Shown one piece after another: positions 42,006 through 50,991 of a stretch of DNA of 56,777 bases (positions within the stretch are counted from its first letter, which is position 1; every line of letters starts with the position of its first letter). The notes beneath the pieces were generated by a model. That model worked only from the letters and a program-made list of their open reading frames with translations, made no database searches and was not told the DNA's origin. Source of the stretch: JAWXVE01 sp044425555 (lineage in GTDB: Bacteria; Bacillota; Clostridia; Lachnospirales; Lachnospiraceae); contig JAWXVF010000001.1 of assembly GCA_044425555.1 (NCBI GenBank), positions 1 through 56,777 on the forward strand. The letters are read 5' to 3'. The position numbers and the translations under genes were made by a program.

Positions 42006-42934
42006 TGGATGAGATTGCGGTATTAATTCCTTGCTACAATGAGGAACAAACAATTGCAAAAGTGATTCAAGAAGCAAAGGTTGCATTACCAAGTGCGGTT
42101 ATTTATGTATATGATAATAATTCTACTGATCAAACAGTAGATATTGCCATACAAGAAGGTGCTGTAGTACGAAGGGAACGTCAACAAGGAAAAGGAAATG
42201 TAATTCGTAGAATGTTTCGCGAAATAGAGGCTAAGTGTTATGTGATGATAGACGGTGATGATACGTATCCGCTAGAACACGCTAGTGAAATGGCTAATAG
42301 GGTTTTAGAGTATCATGCTGATATGGTAGTAGGGGATCGCCTATCTTCCACATATTACCAAGAAAATAAGAGACCTTTTCACAATCTAGGGAATTCAGTA
42401 GTACGATTGAGCATTAATCATTTATTTCGATCAGATATTAAAGATATTATGACAGGTTATCGAGCATTTAGTTATGAATTTGTAAAGACATTCCCTGTTC
42501 TATCAAAAGGCTTTGAAATAGAGACAGAAATGACCATTCATGCTGTTCATAAGAAGATGCAAGTAGACAATGTAATAGTGGACTACAGAGATCGACCAGA
42601 AGGTAGTGAATCAAAATTAAATACATTTTCAGATGGGGCAAAAGTGATTATGATGATTGTAAGATTATTTGGTGTATATAAGCCGTTAATGTGCTTTGGT
42701 ATTGTATCAATTTTCTTCATGCTTATATCTATAATCTTATTTATACCAGTTTTATTAGTCTACTTTAGAACGGGTTTAGTGCCACATTTTCCAACATTAA
42801 TTGTGGCAGGATTTTTAGCTATGGCATCACTGCAATCTTTATTTTCAGGATTGATTTTACATAATCTAGGGGAAAAGGATCGGCGAGATTTTGAATACTA
42901 TTTAAAAATGGCAACTTATTATAAATTGCGTTAG
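42005..42934 (+). CDS. GtrB-like GT2 glycosyltransferase with C-terminal membrane helices
   Basis: This protein of 309 residues resembles polyprenyl-phosphate glycosyltransferases of the dolichol-phosphate-glucose type. VLIPCYNEEQTIAKVI, YDNNSTDQT (36-44), RQQGKGNVIRR (59-69) and MIDGDDTYP (81-89) are the core, followed by GYRAFSYEFVKTFP and GFEIETEM, typical of this subgroup. Two helices (about 223-248 and 258-282) anchor it to the membrane. It overlaps the GtrA stop by one base, so the two form a donor-making and flipping pair. Confidence 0.88.
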   Translation: MDEIAVLIPCYNEEQTIAKVIQEAKVALPSAVIYVYDNNSTDQTVDIAIQEGAVVRRERQQGKGNVIRRMFREIEAKCYVMIDGDDTYPLEHASEMANRVLEYHADMVVGDRLSSTYYQENKRPFHNLGNSVVRLSINHLFRSDIKDIMTGYRAFSYEFVKTFPVLSKGFEIETEMTIHAVHKKMQVDNVIVDYRDRPEGSESKLNTFSDGAKVIMMIVRLFGVYKPLMCFGIVSIFFMLISIILFIPVLLVYFRTGLVPHFPTLIVAGFLAMASLQSLFSGLILHNLGEKDRRDFEYYLKMATYYKLR

Positions 42935-42982
42935 AAGAATAGTATGCCAATTAGGAAAATAGTGGTGAGGGAGAGTTGAAGT

Positions 42983-44815
42983 ATGAATTTCTTAGTAAAA
43001 GAGAATCAAGCAAGAATGAAAATGATAATTGCTATAACATTAGGCGTAGCAGTTACTATTTTGTATCCTTATATTTTTCGGATAGAAGGAGTTGGGTATT
43101 CCTATAGTTTCTTCTCAGTATTATTGGCAATTAGTAACATAGGAATTTTATATCATATTCTAAAAACAACTTCGTTTCTAGATAAAGGAGCAGTACTATA
43201 TGCAGGATTCGTATCTTTGATAGGGACGTTGACTCTATTGTGGGGGAAGCAGTTAGAGGTAGAGGAAAGTATATCTGTAACTGACTGGAAGTTGTGGATA
43301 GTAGGAACGATATTACTTCCCTATTTTACCTTATTGATTATAAAAGGGTTCTCCATTATGGATCAATATAAATTCGATGCACTAAAAGAACCAATTGGAC
43401 ATAAGAAGGTTTGGTGGCAGTCACATGGATTTGTATGGACTGGAATTATGTTATGTTGGATACCTGTATTCCTAGCACTCTATCCAGGGGCATTTGTGTA
43501 TGACGCACAAGAAGAGTATTTGCAAGTGGCTACTAGAGAATTTACAACGCAACATTCCTTGGTGCATGTTTTGTTACTAGGTGGTATGGTGGCTTTTTTC
43601 TATAAACTGTTTGAATCCTATAATTTGGGTATTGCAGTGTATACCATGATGCAAATGATGGTAGTAGCTGGATGTTTTACGTATATGTTCTACTTTTTGA
43701 AAAAGTATCAGGTACCAAAGATTTGGAGAGGAATTACATTTGTTTGGGTCTCAATTTTTCCTGTTATTCCTATGTATGCTGTCTGTTCTACGAAAGATGT
43801 TTATTTTACAGTTGGATTACTAGTGGTGTGTTTGCTATTACTAGAGTATGAATTGGATCATGAAATTTTTGTTGAGAAATCTTATCAGATAGCATTTATC
43901 CTTGCTTCTATGGTAGTGATGTTACTACGAAACAACGGAGTATATGCTTACATAGCATTATTTATTATGAATTTTTTGAAGTATCTATGGGGGAAATATA
44001 AGAAGAATGATGAAGGGAAACGTAGAAGAATCTTATTGTTACTGATGATGATAGCTTATATCGGATATGTACTAATTACGAACCTATTGATTTTGGTCTT
44101 ACAAGCCGATAATGAGAATAAGGAACAACAGATTCTTACGGTGCCTGTTCAACAAATTGCTCGTGTTTATTCTTATAATCCAGAAGAGTTTAGCGAAGTA
44201 GAGAAGCTGATCTTATATGAAGTGTTACCAGAGGAAGCATTACAAATGTATGATCCTAATATTTCAGATATTTTAAAGAGTCAATTTCAAGGAGAAGTAT
44301 ATAGTGCTAATCCGAAAAAGTATCAAGAATTATGGTTACAAATTGGCATTAGGAATCCAATGACTTATTTGAATGCTTGGCTTTTGACTTCTTATGGATT
44401 TTGGTATCCAGATGCTACAAACAATGTGTATGGTGGTATTACAAGGCATACGTACCAATATGAAGAAAGCTCCTACTTTGGGTTTGAAACAGAACCACCA
44501 GGTCATCGAGATAGTAGATTACCGTGGTTAGAAGAATTTTACCGTAAGATTTCGTTGGAGATTTATCAGCAGAAGGTACCTGTTATATCTATGTTATTTT
44601 CACAAGGATTTTTGTTTTATATTTATTTTTTTATTTTTCTATATATTTTAAAAGTGAAGCAATACGAAAAATTAAATTATTTACTATTGATTTTATTATT
44701 ATTTGGTAGTGTATTACCAGGACCTACTTACTTACCAAGATACGTATTGATCTTTTGGTTTGCGTTACCAGTGACTGTAGTATTGCCTTTCTTAAAGAAT
44801 GGAGGATTATTATGA
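42983..44815 (+). CDS. Large polytopic membrane protein (DUF6020-like, GT-C-like)
   Basis: This protein of 610 residues has about 13 hydrophobic spans and one soluble loop of about 160 residues (380-550). A short motif, YPGAFVYDAQEEYLQ (about 167-181), has an Asp where GT-C enzymes have a catalytic acidic residue, and LRNNGVYA follows a span. The pattern resembles proteins annotated as DUF6020 in Firmicutes; that name is from memory. After the GtrA-GtrB pair, it is the best candidate for the transferase part of a three-component system. It overlaps the following aminotransferase by four bases. Confidence 0.6.
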   Translation: MNFLVKENQARMKMIIAITLGVAVTILYPYIFRIEGVGYSYSFFSVLLAISNIGILYHILKTTSFLDKGAVLYAGFVSLIGTLTLLWGKQLEVEESISVTDWKLWIVGTILLPYFTLLIIKGFSIMDQYKFDALKEPIGHKKVWWQSHGFVWTGIMLCWIPVFLALYPGAFVYDAQEEYLQVATREFTTQHSLVHVLLLGGMVAFFYKLFESYNLGIAVYTMMQMMVVAGCFTYMFYFLKKYQVPKIWRGITFVWVSIFPVIPMYAVCSTKDVYFTVGLLVVCLLLLEYELDHEIFVEKSYQIAFILASMVVMLLRNNGVYAYIALFIMNFLKYLWGKYKKNDEGKRRRILLLLMMIAYIGYVLITNLLILVLQADNENKEQQILTVPVQQIARVYSYNPEEFSEVEKLILYEVLPEEALQMYDPNISDILKSQFQGEVYSANPKKYQELWLQIGIRNPMTYLNAWLLTSYGFWYPDATNNVYGGITRHTYQYEESSYFGFETEPPGHRDSRLPWLEEFYRKISLEIYQQKVPVISMLFSQGFLFYIYFFIFLYILKVKQYEKLNYLLLILLLFGSVLPGPTYLPRYVLIFWFALPVTVVLPFLKNGGLL

Positions 44816-45948
44816 AAGCAAAAAGAAATCGAATTTTTCTATCATCTCCAACCATGAATGGAGCAGAACAACCGTTTATAAAAGAAGCATTTGATACGAA
44901 TTGGGTAGCACCATTAGGTGAAAATGTAAATCAATTTGAAGTAGAATTAGCTAAATATGTAGGAAGTGGTTATGGAGCGGCGCTGAGTTCTGGTACGGCC
45001 GCTATCCATCTTGCCTTAAAACTATTAAATGTACAACAAGGAGATTATGTATTCGTATCTAGCCTTACCTTTTCTGCAACTTGTAATCCAATTGTATATG
45101 AGAAAGCTATTCCGGTGTTTATTGATGCAGAACCAGACACTTGGAATATGTCTCCACAAGCACTAAGAAAAGCATTCGAAGTTCATCAGAAACCAAAAGC
45201 TGTCATAGTGGTTCACCTGTATGGAACACCTGCTAAAATGGATGAAATTATTGAAATCTGTAGAGAACATAATGTACCACTCATTGAAGATGCAGCAGAA
45301 TCTTTAGGAGCGACTTATCATGGAAAAGCGACGGGTACGTTGGGAGAATTGGGGATCTATTCATTTAACGGTAATAAGATTATTACTACTTCAGGTGGAG
45401 GGATGTTGGTATCCAATCATGAGGGTATGATTCAAAAAGCTAGATTTCTTGCAACGCAGGCAAGAGATTTAGCAAGGCATTATCAACATTCGGAAATTGG
45501 ATATAATTATAGAATGTCTAATATTGTAGCAGGAATTGGACGTGGGCAATTAACTTGTTTAGACGAATTTATCAATAAGAAACGAGAGATTTACCGAGTG
45601 TATCAAGAAGCATTTGCAGATATATCAGAAATTACTATGAATCCATTGAATAAGAATGGAGAAAGCAATTGTTGGTTATCTTGTATTACGTTATCAAAAG
45701 AGAGTAAAGTAACTCCTGAGATGATTATGGATCGCTTGGAAGCAGAGAACATAGAAGCAAGACCTATTTGGAAACCTATGCATATGCAACCAGTTTTTAT
45801 ACAATATGATTTTGTGGCACATGAAGAAGAGAAGCAAGCGGTTTCGAGTGATTTGTTTGAGAGGGGAATTTGTTTGCCAAGTGATGTAAAGAATACAAAA
45901 GAAGATATGGAGTATATTATTAAGTGTATTCAAGGCTTGTTTGATTGA
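44812..45948 (+). CDS. UDP-4-keto-6-deoxy-GlcNAc aminotransferase (PglE/EpsN type)
   Basis: This DegT-family PLP enzyme has 378 residues. It should transfer an amino group to C4 of the keto-sugar made by the WbpM/PglF-type dehydratase, giving UDP-4-amino-4,6-dideoxy-GlcNAc. Family blocks include FDTNWVAPLGENVNQFE (27-43), LSSGTAAIHLAL (58-69), EDAAESLGATY (159-169) and the PLP lysine Lys189 in SFNGNKIITTSGGG. TNWVAPLG and SFNGNKI are typical of PglE/EpsN. ATG at 44812 overlaps the upstream stop and has GGAGG upstream. PglC, PglD and PglA-like genes follow. Confidence 0.9.
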   Translation: MKAKRNRIFLSSPTMNGAEQPFIKEAFDTNWVAPLGENVNQFEVELAKYVGSGYGAALSSGTAAIHLALKLLNVQQGDYVFVSSLTFSATCNPIVYEKAIPVFIDAEPDTWNMSPQALRKAFEVHQKPKAVIVVHLYGTPAKMDEIIEICREHNVPLIEDAAESLGATYHGKATGTLGELGIYSFNGNKIITTSGGGMLVSNHEGMIQKARFLATQARDLARHYQHSEIGYNYRMSNIVAGIGRGQLTCLDEFINKKREIYRVYQEAFADISEITMNPLNKNGESNCWLSCITLSKESKVTPEMIMDRLEAENIEARPIWKPMHMQPVFIQYDFVAHEEEKQAVSSDLFERGICLPSDVKNTKEDMEYIIKCIQGLFD

Positions 45949-46010
45949 AATAATTAACAGTCTTATAGTTGTTAAAAAAGTAATGGTAGAAACAACAAGG
46001 AGGGCGGTAT

Positions 46011-46235
46011 ATGAAAAAAAGCTTACCAATTGGAATTGATAACTTTGAAAATTTAATAAGAGAAGGATGCTATTACGTAGATAAAACAAGCATGCTAGAA
46101 GGTGATTATCAAGATAGGGAAGAGGTTTTAAATGAAATGTTGTTTCAAACAGTAAGTTTTCAGGATGACCAAGAAGCTTTGTATCATGGAATTGCATTTA
46201 CCATAAAACAGGCAAAAGTTTTGCTGAAAATATGA
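46011..46235 (+). pseudogene. Internally deleted AAA-ATPase-like/DUF1703 remnant
   Basis: This 74-residue frame joins two ends of a much longer protein family. The N-terminus LPIGIDNFENLIREGCYYVDKTSML is the conserved opening of the AAA-ATPase-like (PF09820) proteins, normally followed by an ATPase and a PD-(D/E)XK domain (DUF1703) totalling over 500 residues. Residues 55-70 (EALYHGIAFTIKQAKV) resemble the family's C-terminal tail, so the middle is missing. It has an optimal AAGGAGG site (45997-46003) and ends inside the ribosome site of the next gene, so it is likely translated. The remnant lies inside the bacillosamine gene set, between the aminotransferase and the PglC-like gene. Confidence 0.72.
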
Positions 46236-46245
46236 GGAGATGGAT

Positions 46246-46851
46246 ATGTATCAACATTTTTGGAAACGAATATTGGATGTGATAATGGCAAGCCTAGCTT
46301 TGCTTGTTGCATTCCCTATTATGATAATTTTGGCAGGATTGATTAAGTGCTTTCTAGGGAGTCCAATTATATTTTCACAAGACAGGCCAGGGAAAAATGA
46401 AAAGATTTTTAAACTATATAAGTTTCGTTCAATGAATCAGAAAAAAGATGAACAAGGTGAATTATTACCGGACCAACAAAGATTAACTACTTTTGGTAAA
46501 ATATTACGCAGTACAAGTTTGGACGAATTGCCTGAATTACTTAATATTTTAAAGGGAGATATGAGTCTAGTAGGACCTAGACCATTATTAGTAGAATATT
46601 TGCCTTATTATACGCAAGAGGAACAAATAAGACATACGGTGTTACCGGGATTAACTATTCCAGATGTGTTATATAAGCAATTACATTGCAGTTGGGACGA
46701 GCAGTTACAACATGATATTTGGTATGTTAATCATTGCTCTATGGGAACCGATTGTAAGATAATCGTGGCGACTATTGGAAAATTATTGCAACGTAACAAA
46801 GAGCAATACGGTGGTTATGTTCGTGGAAAATTAAGTGAGGAACGAAAATAA
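46246..46851 (+). CDS. PglC/EpsL-type undecaprenyl phosphate sugar-1-phosphate transferase
   Basis: This short initiating transferase of 201 residues moves a phospho-sugar, probably di-N-acetylbacillosamine or a related sugar, to undecaprenyl phosphate. It has one N-terminal re-entrant helix (about 8-32), KFRSMNQKKDE (59-69), SLDELPELLN (91-100) with the catalytic Asp93-Glu94 pair, and GPRPLLVEYLP (110-120). The length matches PglC. I chose the ATG at 46246, six bases after GAGGAG; the ATG at 46240 directly abuts that site. A second, long WcaJ-type initiator lies at 10546. Confidence 0.92.
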   Translation: MYQHFWKRILDVIMASLALLVAFPIMIILAGLIKCFLGSPIIFSQDRPGKNEKIFKLYKFRSMNQKKDEQGELLPDQQRLTTFGKILRSTSLDELPELLNILKGDMSLVGPRPLLVEYLPYYTQEEQIRHTVLPGLTIPDVLYKQLHCSWDEQLQHDIWYVNHCSMGTDCKIIVATIGKLLQRNKEQYGGYVRGKLSEERK

Positions 46852-46854
46852 AAT

Positions 46855-47496
46855 ATGAAAGATATTGTAATCTATGGAATTGGTGGTTTTGGTAGAGAAA
46901 TTATGGAATCATTGGAGCAACAGAATAAAGCAACAAAGCGATATCAAATATTAGGATATGTAGATGATGACAAAGAACGAGTTGGTGATATTATAAATGG
47001 GCACTCTGTTATTGGTACAGGTGAATATTTAGAAAAATATGAAACTCCTATTTGTGTTCTTGTAGGAGTAGGATCCCCAAATATTCGAAAGCAAATCATA
47101 AATCGTTTGAAGCAAAATAAGATGGTTGAATTTCCTAATTTTATTGCAGATAGTGTTGTGTTAAATTCAGAATTAGTAAGTATGGGCGAAGGAAATGTTA
47201 TATGTTCTCATAATATTTTCACAGTAAATATAACAATTGGTAATTACAATATTATCAATTTACAAAGTACAATAGGACATGATGTAATAATAGCTAATTA
47301 CGTTACCATTGCACCAGGGTGTAATATTTCAGGAAATGTTACATTTAAAAATGGATGTGATATCGGAACGGGAAGTTGTATGAAGCAAGGCGTTACCATA
47401 GGTGAATCTACTGTAATTGGTATGGGAAGTGTTGTAACAAAGAATATTCCAAGTAAGGTAGTTGCATTTGGAAATCCATGTAGAATACGAGAATAA
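46855..47496 (+). CDS. UDP-4-amino-sugar N-acetyltransferase (PglD/EpsM type)
   Basis: PglD-type enzymes acetylate the 4-amino group of UDP-4-amino-4,6-dideoxy-GlcNAc to give UDP-di-N-acetylbacillosamine. The 213-residue protein has a Rossmann-like N-terminus (IYGIGGFGRE, 6-15; YVDDD, 35-39) and a left-handed beta-helix of hexapeptide repeats (about 100-205). His142 in TIGHDV is the expected catalytic residue. It is the only acetyl-CoA-type N-acyltransferase seen in the window, which matters for the absence of PseH. It lies between the PglC-like and PglA-like genes. Confidence 0.9.
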   Translation: MKDIVIYGIGGFGREIMESLEQQNKATKRYQILGYVDDDKERVGDIINGHSVIGTGEYLEKYETPICVLVGVGSPNIRKQIINRLKQNKMVEFPNFIADSVVLNSELVSMGEGNVICSHNIFTVNITIGNYNIINLQSTIGHDVIIANYVTIAPGCNISGNVTFKNGCDIGTGSCMKQGVTIGESTVIGMGSVVTKNIPSKVVAFGNPCRIRE

Positions 47497-47500
47497 TCAT

Positions 47501-48619
47501 ATGAAAAAGATAATGGTGATAACTAATATTGATTCAGGATTATATAACTTTCGAAAAGAGTTATTAATTCGACTGATAAAAGAAAATAATCAAGTGGTGA
47601 TATTAGCACCAATGGAGACATATAAGCAACGTTTTATAGAAATAGGTTGTAAATGTGTTCATACTAAATTAGAACGCCGTGGAATGAATCCGCTTAAGGA
47701 TATACAACTTTTGTTATTTTATAGGAAATTAATTTTACAAGAAAAGCCAGATGTTGTATTAACATATACGATAAAACCTAATATATATGGTGGAATTGCA
47801 TGTCAAATAACTAGAACACCATACTTAGCAAATGTAACAGGACTTGGAACAAGTATTATGGCACAAAGTGTAATAACGAATGTTATCTTATTATTATATA
47901 AGCTAGGTCTTAGAAAAGCTCATTGTGTATTTTTCCAAAACGAATATAATTTAAACTTTATGAAAGAGCAAGGATGCATAAAAAGGAAACAAAGATTGTT
48001 AGCAGGGTCTGGAATTAATCTGGAAGAATTTCAGTATCAAGAGTATCCCAGAGAGAACACTATTCGATTTTTAACGATAGGGCGAATTATGAAAGATAAA
48101 GGGACTGGTGAATTATTAGAGGTAGCACCTAGAATTTACAAGGAGTTTCCTAATGTTATATTTGAATTATTAGGAGATTATGAAGTGGAAGATCAAGGAA
48201 TGTTTGAACCGATGATAGAGAATTTGCAGCGTCAAGGAATTGTTCGCTACCATGGGTATCAAGAAAATGTATGTGAATATATGAAACAATCCCATGTATT
48301 GGTGCATCCATCCTATCATGAAGGGATGTCTAATGTAATATTAGAGGCAGCAGCTACAGGAAGAGTAGTGGTAGCAAATAATATACCAGGGTGTAGGGAA
48401 ATTGTGATAGATGGAAAAACAGGGGTGTTATGTAACCCACAAGATGTAGAATCTTTATACCAAGGAATCGTAAGAATTTTAAAGAAAACTACAGAAGAAA
48501 GAGAGAAAATGGGACGAGCTGCCAGAGAACATGTGGCAATCCGATTTAATCGCAATCAAGTGGTAGAAGCATACTTACAAGAAATACAAATTATAGAGGA
48601 AGCAGGTAAGAAGAAATGA
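47501..48619 (+). CDS. GT4 glycosyltransferase, PglA-like
   Basis: This 372-residue GT-B enzyme probably adds the second sugar to the lipid-linked bacillosamine. MVITNIDSGLYNFRKELL at the N-terminus, LTYTIKPNIYGGI and the NVTGLGTSI block are typical of the PglA and galactosyltransferase subgroup. The second domain starts FLTIGRIMKDKGTGELLE, and VHPSYHEGMSNVILEAAATG holds the E-x7-E donor site. I used the ATG at 47501; an in-frame ATG 39 bases upstream lies in the previous gene. The stop overlaps the next start by four bases. Confidence 0.88.
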   Translation: MKKIMVITNIDSGLYNFRKELLIRLIKENNQVVILAPMETYKQRFIEIGCKCVHTKLERRGMNPLKDIQLLLFYRKLILQEKPDVVLTYTIKPNIYGGIACQITRTPYLANVTGLGTSIMAQSVITNVILLLYKLGLRKAHCVFFQNEYNLNFMKEQGCIKRKQRLLAGSGINLEEFQYQEYPRENTIRFLTIGRIMKDKGTGELLEVAPRIYKEFPNVIFELLGDYEVEDQGMFEPMIENLQRQGIVRYHGYQENVCEYMKQSHVLVHPSYHEGMSNVILEAAATGRVVVANNIPGCREIVIDGKTGVLCNPQDVESLYQGIVRILKKTTEEREKMGRAAREHVAIRFNRNQVVEAYLQEIQIIEEAGKKK

Positions 48620-49935
48620 AAAATTTATATCAAGAAATAGTAGAAGGAACAGAGAAGATTTCTTTGGTAGGTCTTGGATATGTGGGAATGCCAATTGCGG
48701 TAGAATTTGCCAAGAAAGTAAAAGTTATTGGATTTGATTTGAATAAAGAAAAAATCAAATTATATCAAAATGGCATTGATCCTACCAAAGAAGTGGGAAA
48801 TGATGTGATTCAAAGTACAATGGTAGAATTTACTGCCAATCCAGAGAAATTAAAAGAGGCAAAATTTCATATAGTGGCAGTTCCAACGCCTGTCAACGCA
48901 GACCATACACCGGACTTAACACCAGTAGAGGGAGCTAGTAGGATTCTTGGTCAAAATCTAACAAAGGGAGCTGTTGTAGTATTTGAATCTACCGTTTATC
49001 CAGGAGTTACAGAAGATATTTGTATTCCTATTTTGGAAAAGGAGTCGGGACTTAAGTGCGGAGAAGATTTTAAAGTGGGATATTCTCCAGAACGAATTAA
49101 TCCAGGAGATAAGATACATCGGTTAGAAACCATCATCAAAATTGTATCTGGAATGGATGAAGAAAGTTTGGATTTAATTGCCAAAGTCTATGAATTAGTT
49201 GTAGAAGTAGGTGTATACAAAGCGGAATCTATTAAAGTAGCAGAGGCTGCGAAAGTAATTGAAAATAGCCAACGTGATATTAATATTGCTTTTATGAATG
49301 AATTATCAATTATTTTTAATAAAATGGGAATTGATACCCAAGCAGTGCTAAGGGCAGCAGGAACGAAATGGAATTTCCTTCCGTTTTTTCCAGGGCTTGT
49401 AGGTGGTCATTGTATTGGTGTGGATCCTTATTATCTTACTTATAAAGCAGAAGAGTTAGGCTACCATTCACAGATTATCTTATCAGGTCGTCGTATTAAT
49501 GACGATATGGGAAGATATGTAGCAGAAAGTATGGTAAAGAATCTCATCAAGGCTGATCTAGCAGTAAATCATGCTAGAGTAGCTATATTAGGACTTACTT
49601 TTAAAGAAAATTGTCCAGACACAAGAAATACGAAAGTAATAGATATTTATCGAGAATTACAAGAATATGGGATTACACCTATTGTTGCGGATCCAGTAGC
49701 AGATGCGGAAGAGGCTAAGAGGTTATATGGGATTGAATTCGTAGAGATGAGTGTATTAAAAGATATGGATGCAGTTGTATTGGCGGTGTCACATAATGAG
49801 TTTGCCGAGTTAGGACAACAAGAATTAGATATTATGTTTAAGCAATCAAATGAGACAAAAGTACTAATAGATATTAAAGGGATTTTAAATCGTAGAGAAT
49901 ATGAAAAGGCAGGATATTCATATTGGAGACTTTAG
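48616..49935 (+). CDS. tviB: UDP-N-acetylhexosamine 6-dehydrogenase (TviB/WbpO type)
   Basis: This enzyme oxidises C6 of UDP-GlcNAc or UDP-GalNAc to the uronic acid in two NAD-dependent steps. It has 439 residues. GLGYVGMP (19-26) binds NAD, GYSPERINPGDK and KVIENSQRDINIAF are family blocks, and Cys266 in GGHCIGVDPYYL is the catalytic thiol. The whole sequence is closer to TviB/WbpO-type than to UDP-glucose dehydrogenases. A WbpP/TviC epimerase follows, so UDP-GalNAcA is the likely product. The start overlaps the upstream gene by four bases. Confidence 0.92.
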   Translation: MKNLYQEIVEGTEKISLVGLGYVGMPIAVEFAKKVKVIGFDLNKEKIKLYQNGIDPTKEVGNDVIQSTMVEFTANPEKLKEAKFHIVAVPTPVNADHTPDLTPVEGASRILGQNLTKGAVVVFESTVYPGVTEDICIPILEKESGLKCGEDFKVGYSPERINPGDKIHRLETIIKIVSGMDEESLDLIAKVYELVVEVGVYKAESIKVAEAAKVIENSQRDINIAFMNELSIIFNKMGIDTQAVLRAAGTKWNFLPFFPGLVGGHCIGVDPYYLTYKAEELGYHSQIILSGRRINDDMGRYVAESMVKNLIKADLAVNHARVAILGLTFKENCPDTRNTKVIDIYRELQEYGITPIVADPVADAEEAKRLYGIEFVEMSVLKDMDAVVLAVSHNEFAELGQQELDIMFKQSNETKVLIDIKGILNRREYEKAGYSYWRL

Positions 49936-50007
49936 CATTATTAACCAATCTATTATTTGTATCAGTTCCTGAATATGGAGATAAAATTGAAGATGAGGAA
50001 TTAAACA

Positions 50008-50982
50008 ATGGGTTATAAAGAATTGAAATTTGAAAAAGATAGCGTTTTTTTAGTAACAGGAGGAGCAGGATTTATTGGTTCTAATCTTTGTGAAGCAATT
50101 TTAGAAATGGGATATCAAGTACGATGTTTAGATGATTTGTCAACAGGTAAACAAGCACATGTAGATTTGTTACAATCGTATTCTAAGTATACTTTTCAAA
50201 AAGGCGATGTTAAAGATTTGAATACTTGTATGGAGGCTTGTAAAGGGGTGACATACGTATTACATCAAGCTGCTTGGGGAAGCGTCCCACGAAGCATTGA
50301 AATGCCACTTTTTTATGAGCAAAATAATATTATGGGTACGTTAAATATGATGGAAGCTGCCAGACAGAATGGCATAAAAAAATTCGTCTATGCATCAAGT
50401 TCGTCTGTATATGGCGATCATCCACAATTGCCAAAAAAAGAGGGGGTAGAAGGACAAGTATTATCACCATACGCCTTAACTAAGAAGACGAATGAAGAAT
50501 ATGGAAAGCTTTATACGAAGTTGTATGGATTAGATACATACGGATTACGCTATTTTAATGTGTTTGGTCGTAGACAAAATCCAGAGGGTATGTATGCAGC
50601 AGTGATTCCGAAATTTATCACACAATTGTTAAATGGAGACACACCAACGATTAATGGTGATGGCAGGCAATCAAGAGATTTTACATATATTGATAATGTA
50701 ATTGAAGCGAATTTAAAAGCTTGTTTGGCTTCTACACAAGCAGCAGGGGATGCATTTAATATAGGATATGGTGGTAGAGAATTTTTAATTGACATTTATC
50801 ATCATTTGTGTGAAGCTTTAGGGAAAGATGTAGAACCAATCCATGGTCCAGATCGTTTAGGAGATGTAAGAGATTCGAATGCAGATATTAGTAAGGCAAA
50901 AGAACTGTTAAATTATAATCCTGAATATGATTTTAAAGCAGGAATTTATATGGCAATTGATTGGTATAGGGCAAATCTATAG
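50008..50982 (+). CDS. tviC: UDP-N-acetylglucosamine 4-epimerase (TviC/WbpP type)
   Basis: This SDR epimerase has 324 residues and interconverts UDP-GlcNAc and UDP-GalNAc, or their uronic forms. GGAGFIG (18-24) binds NAD, ASSSSVYGD is conserved, and Tyr155-Lys159 (YALTK) are catalytic. Residues such as QAAWGSVPRSIEMP and the FNVFGRRQ block are typical of WbpP/TviC. It lies 72 bases after the dehydrogenase. Together they give UDP-GalNAcA, a precursor for the deacetylase-like, formyltransferase and amidotransferase genes that follow. Confidence 0.9.
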   Translation: MGYKELKFEKDSVFLVTGGAGFIGSNLCEAILEMGYQVRCLDDLSTGKQAHVDLLQSYSKYTFQKGDVKDLNTCMEACKGVTYVLHQAAWGSVPRSIEMPLFYEQNNIMGTLNMMEAARQNGIKKFVYASSSSVYGDHPQLPKKEGVEGQVLSPYALTKKTNEEYGKLYTKLYGLDTYGLRYFNVFGRRQNPEGMYAAVIPKFITQLLNGDTPTINGDGRQSRDFTYIDNVIEANLKACLASTQAAGDAFNIGYGGREFLIDIYHHLCEALGKDVEPIHGPDRLGDVRDSNADISKAKELLNYNPEYDFKAGIYMAIDWYRANL

Positions 50983-50991
50983 GAGAGAGAC

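Noticed and set aside
46011..46235. Small glycan gene or toxin between the PglE-like and PglC-like genes
   Set aside because: Both ends match the AAA-ATPase-like/DUF1703 family, so an internal deletion is the simpler reading.
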